From Beijerinckia indica subsp. indica ATCC 9039 (GTDB lineage Bacteria; Pseudomonadota; Alphaproteobacteria; Rhizobiales; Beijerinckiaceae), in assembly GCF_000019845.1 (NCBI RefSeq), contig NC_010581.1, forward strand, positions 749,501-813,500: a DNA stretch of 64,000 nucleotides, given 5' to 3'. The position numbers were made by a program, and so were the translations under genes. Below the pieces are notes generated by a model. That model saw only the letters and a list, made by a program, of their open reading frames with translations, did no database searches and had not been told where the DNA came from. How positions within the stretch are numbered: the stretch's first letter is position 1; each line of letters opens with the position of its first letter. Positions 62,046 through 64,000 of the stretch are shown here, piece by piece.

Positions 62046-63461
62046 TCAAGCTTGCCGGGCCGCCCGCGCGTGATCCAGAAGGAAGCTCTCGATCGCGGCC
62101 TGATCATTGGGAAGCACGGTAAAATGTTCTGGCTTTTTGATGATTTCGGCAAGATGTTCGGGCAAAGGAGGACGCAGGCCTGTCGCTGCTTCCATGGCAT
62201 CCGGGAATTTAGCGGGATGGGCGGTTCCCAGAACCACCATCGGGCTGGTGCTCGCATGCTGTTTGGCATGGCGATGGGCAGCAGCCATGCCGACCGCCGT
62301 ATGAGGGTCGATCAGCATTTCGGCGTTCCGCCAAATCCGGGTGATCTCCGCCGTGGTGTCCGCTTCGCCAACGCTGATGGCGTCGAATTCTGCGCGAATG
62401 GTTTCGAGCGGGCCGGAATCGATGGTGAACCCGCGCGATTGCCCGAGTTGCGCCATCAGGCGGCGCAAGGATGAGGCGTCGCGGTTGTAAGCTTCGAAGA
62501 GCAGGCGCTCGAAATTCGAGGAAACTTGAATGTCCATCGAGGGGGATTGGGTGGGCTGCACGCCCTTCACTTCGTAGCGTCCCTCCGCCAAAGCGCGGAC
62601 CAGAATGTCATTGGCATTGGTGGCGATCACCAGCCGATCGATGGCTAGACCCATCCGTTTTGCGATCCAGCCAGCGAGAATATCACCGAAATTGCCGGTC
62701 GGGACCGTATAGGACACCGGCCGGTGGGGGGCGCCCAGCACGACGGCGCTCGTGAAATAATAGACGCTCTGGGCGACGACACGCGCCCAATTGATCGAAT
62801 TGACCCCGGAAAGATTCAGACGCTGGCGCAGGGCCTCGTTCTGGAACAGGCCTTTGAGAATGGCCTGCGCATCGTCGAAGGTCCCTTCGAGGGCGATGGC
62901 GTGAATATTGGCATCTTCGACCGTGGTCATCTGTCGGCGCTGGACATCCGAGACGCGTCCATGCGGATAGAGGATGAAGACATCGACCTGTTCGAGACCT
63001 CGAAAAGCCTCGATCGCCGCCGCGCCCGTGTCACCCGAAGTCGCCCCGACAATCGTCGCCCGCGCACCACGCTCCTTGAGCACATGGTCCATCAGCCGCC
63101 CGAGCAATTGCATGGCGACATCCTTGAACGCCAAGGTCGGGCCATGGAACAATTCGAGGAGGAACGTGCCACTATCGATTTGCGAGAGCGGTGTGACGGC
63201 CGGATGCCGGAACCCCGCATAGGCCGCTTCGATCATGTCGCGCAGAATCGGCAATGGCAGATCGTCGCCGACGAAAGGCGCGATGACCTGAGTCGCGACC
63301 TCGGCATAGGGTTTTCCGGCAAAGCCCTTGATCGTTTCCGGCGTGAAATGCGGATAATGGTCCGGCAGATAGAGACCGCCATCCGGCGCGAGGCCAGTGA
63401 GCAGGGCTTGCGTGAAGCTGAGCGGCGGAGCCTCGCCGCGCGTCGAAAGATATTTGATCAT
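62046..63461 (-). CDS. thrC: Threonine synthase
   Basis: A 471-residue PLP enzyme that converts O-phosphohomoserine to threonine. Motifs: MIKYLSTRGEAPPLSFTQAL at the N terminus, PLP Lys in HGPTLAFKDVAMQLLG (about 113), GATSGDTGAAAIEAFRG, and YTVPTGNFGDILAGWIAKRM. This is the longer, plant/yeast-like class I type usual in Gram-negatives. An open frame reaches to 63530, but ATG 63461 has GAGGTTCG just ahead and starts with the conserved sequence. Confidence 0.95.
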   Translation of the reverse strand: MIKYLSTRGEAPPLSFTQALLTGLAPDGGLYLPDHYPHFTPETIKGFAGKPYAEVATQVIAPFVGDDLPLPILRDMIEAAYAGFRHPAVTPLSQIDSGTFLLELFHGPTLAFKDVAMQLLGRLMDHVLKERGARATIVGATSGDTGAAAIEAFRGLEQVDVFILYPHGRVSDVQRRQMTTVEDANIHAIALEGTFDDAQAILKGLFQNEALRQRLNLSGVNSINWARVVAQSVYYFTSAVVLGAPHRPVSYTVPTGNFGDILAGWIAKRMGLAIDRLVIATNANDILVRALAEGRYEVKGVQPTQSPSMDIQVSSNFERLLFEAYNRDASSLRRLMAQLGQSRGFTIDSGPLETIRAEFDAISVGEADTTAEITRIWRNAEMLIDPHTAVGMAAAHRHAKQHASTSPMVVLGTAHPAKFPDAMEAATGLRPPLPEHLAEIIKKPEHFTVLPNDQAAIESFLLDHARAARQA

Positions 63462-63572
63462 CGAACCTCGAACCCATTCCGGCAGATGCTGGAACGGTCT
63501 GTCAAAACCATTGCTCTCGTCGCTATTCAAGAGAGCGGTGTTTCGTCAAACAAAATCCGCTAAGCAGCCTCG

Positions 63573-63665
63573 CGTGGCTAAAGCCACGATTGATTTTGCT
63601 TTTCTAAGGCAAAATCAATGCTGCCTATTGGTTTAAGTGTAAGCAGACTTTGAAAAGTCTGCTTA
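63573..63665. terminator. Three successive hairpins between surf1 and thrC
   Basis: On the plus strand: CGTGGC/GCCACG at 63573-63588; ATTGATTTTGC/GCAAAATCAAT at 63589-63619; and TAAGCAGACTTT/AAAGTCTGCTTA at 63640-63665. All are perfect stems. They follow the surf1 stop on the minus strand and precede thrC, so they may end surf1 transcription or control thrC expression. Confidence 0.6.
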
Positions 63666-63680
63666 GCCGGCGGTTCGGCA

Positions 63681-64000
63681 TCAGGCCGCCGCGCCTTTTC
63701 GCGCATTCCAAACGAAGACGAGAAAGACCAGGAGAAGGCCAATCGCAAGGCCGAACCAGGTCAGAGCGTAGGAAAGATGATTGTTGGGGAATGAAATCTC
63801 GGTCGTGCCCGGACGCGGCCAGGTTGTGTCTTGGTGCGGTTCGGGATCGAGATCGATGCTGAAAGGCGCGGCATTGTCGGCCTGCAAGGCGCTGGCGATC
63901 AGTGCCGGGTCTCTCGTGAAGAACTCGCCTTTTTCCGGCTTGTCGGCTGGGGTGAAGAGATTGCGCTCCTCGGGCGGCCGCATCAATCCGCTCAGGGTCA
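63681..64000 (-). CDS. SURF1 family protein, C-terminal part (gene runs off the window)
   Basis: The minus-strand frame enters from the window edge (TLSGLMRPPEERNLFTPAD) and ends with PFSIDLDPEPHQDTTWPRPG, then NNHLSYALTWFGLAIGLLLV and VFVWNARKGAAA. The GLMRPPE...NLFTPAD region and the final NNHLSYALTWFGLA helix are the C-terminal signature of SURF1, a two-helix inner membrane protein that helps insert haem a into cytochrome c oxidase subunit I. The remainder and the cytochrome oxidase genes usually next to it lie beyond the window. Confidence 0.9.
   Translation of the reverse strand, partial: TLSGLMRPPEERNLFTPADKPEKGEFFTRDPALIASALQADNAAPFSIDLDPEPHQDTTWPRPGTTEISFPNNHLSYALTWFGLAIGLLLVFLVFVWNARKGAAA

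Overview
The window is chromosomal DNA of an alphaproteobacterium of the order Hyphomicrobiales (Rhizobiales). A Beijerinckiaceae-type organism (Beijerinckia/Methylocella relatives) fits best, but that family placement is inference. Support comes from the complete dcw cluster in alphaproteobacterial order, a PdhS/DivJ/PleC-like histidine kinase, a TIGR02301-type protein, an HWE-type kinase, the thrC / M16 peptidase / GNAT / SURF1 neighbourhood, and a tRNA-His with A73 and no G-1, a known peculiarity of one alphaproteobacterial clade.

Layout. 0-14 kb: the 5' part of hisD on the minus strand, a repeat protein, a small lipoprotein, a NUDIX enzyme, an Uup-type ABC-F ATPase, a LysR regulator divergent from a quinone oxidoreductase, an SsuA/TauA-like ABC transporter (binding protein, permease, ATPase), tRNA-His(GTG), a large PAS sensor kinase and small hypothetical genes. 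14.2-33.6 kb: the peptidoglycan and division cluster mraZ-rsmH-ftsL-ftsI-murE-murF-mraY-murD-ftsW-murG-murC-murB-ddl-ftsQ-ftsA-ftsZ, all on the plus strand with many ATGA/GTGA overlaps, and preceded by three 10-bp-phased TGGGN boxes that look like the MraZ autoregulatory operator. 34-37 kb: bamD and recN; lpxC, often found between ftsZ and bamD, is not here.

37-42 kb is an accessory insertion between recN and ligA. It holds a cupin protein, an alpha/beta hydrolase, and then an AT-rich stretch of small membrane-protein genes, a Gly/Ala-rich small protein, degenerate duplicated sequence and a truncated gene, and it ends in an IS5-family (IS427-like) element with a slippery A AAA AAG frameshift site. 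This is the most plausible place for an undescribed small system, perhaps a bacteriocin- or toxin-like cassette with membrane partners, although function cannot be read from sequence alone.

42-64 kb: ligA, a CheB-CheR-PAS-PAS-HWE hybrid kinase coupled to a single-domain response regulator, a dsbE-ccmD-ccmC cytochrome c maturation group, ygfZ, a dihydroorotase-like gene with an altered metal motif, a TIGR02301 protein, a DsbD-alpha-like protein coupled to a NUDIX gene, yqgE, a membrane GGDEF/EAL protein with a degenerate GGDEF site, a RimJ-like acetyltransferase, an M16 peptidase, thrC, and the 3' end of a SURF1 gene. A dispersed intergenic repeat of about 50-95 bp occurs at about 33.9 kb and 60.5 kb, with a weaker inverted copy at about 37.3 kb.
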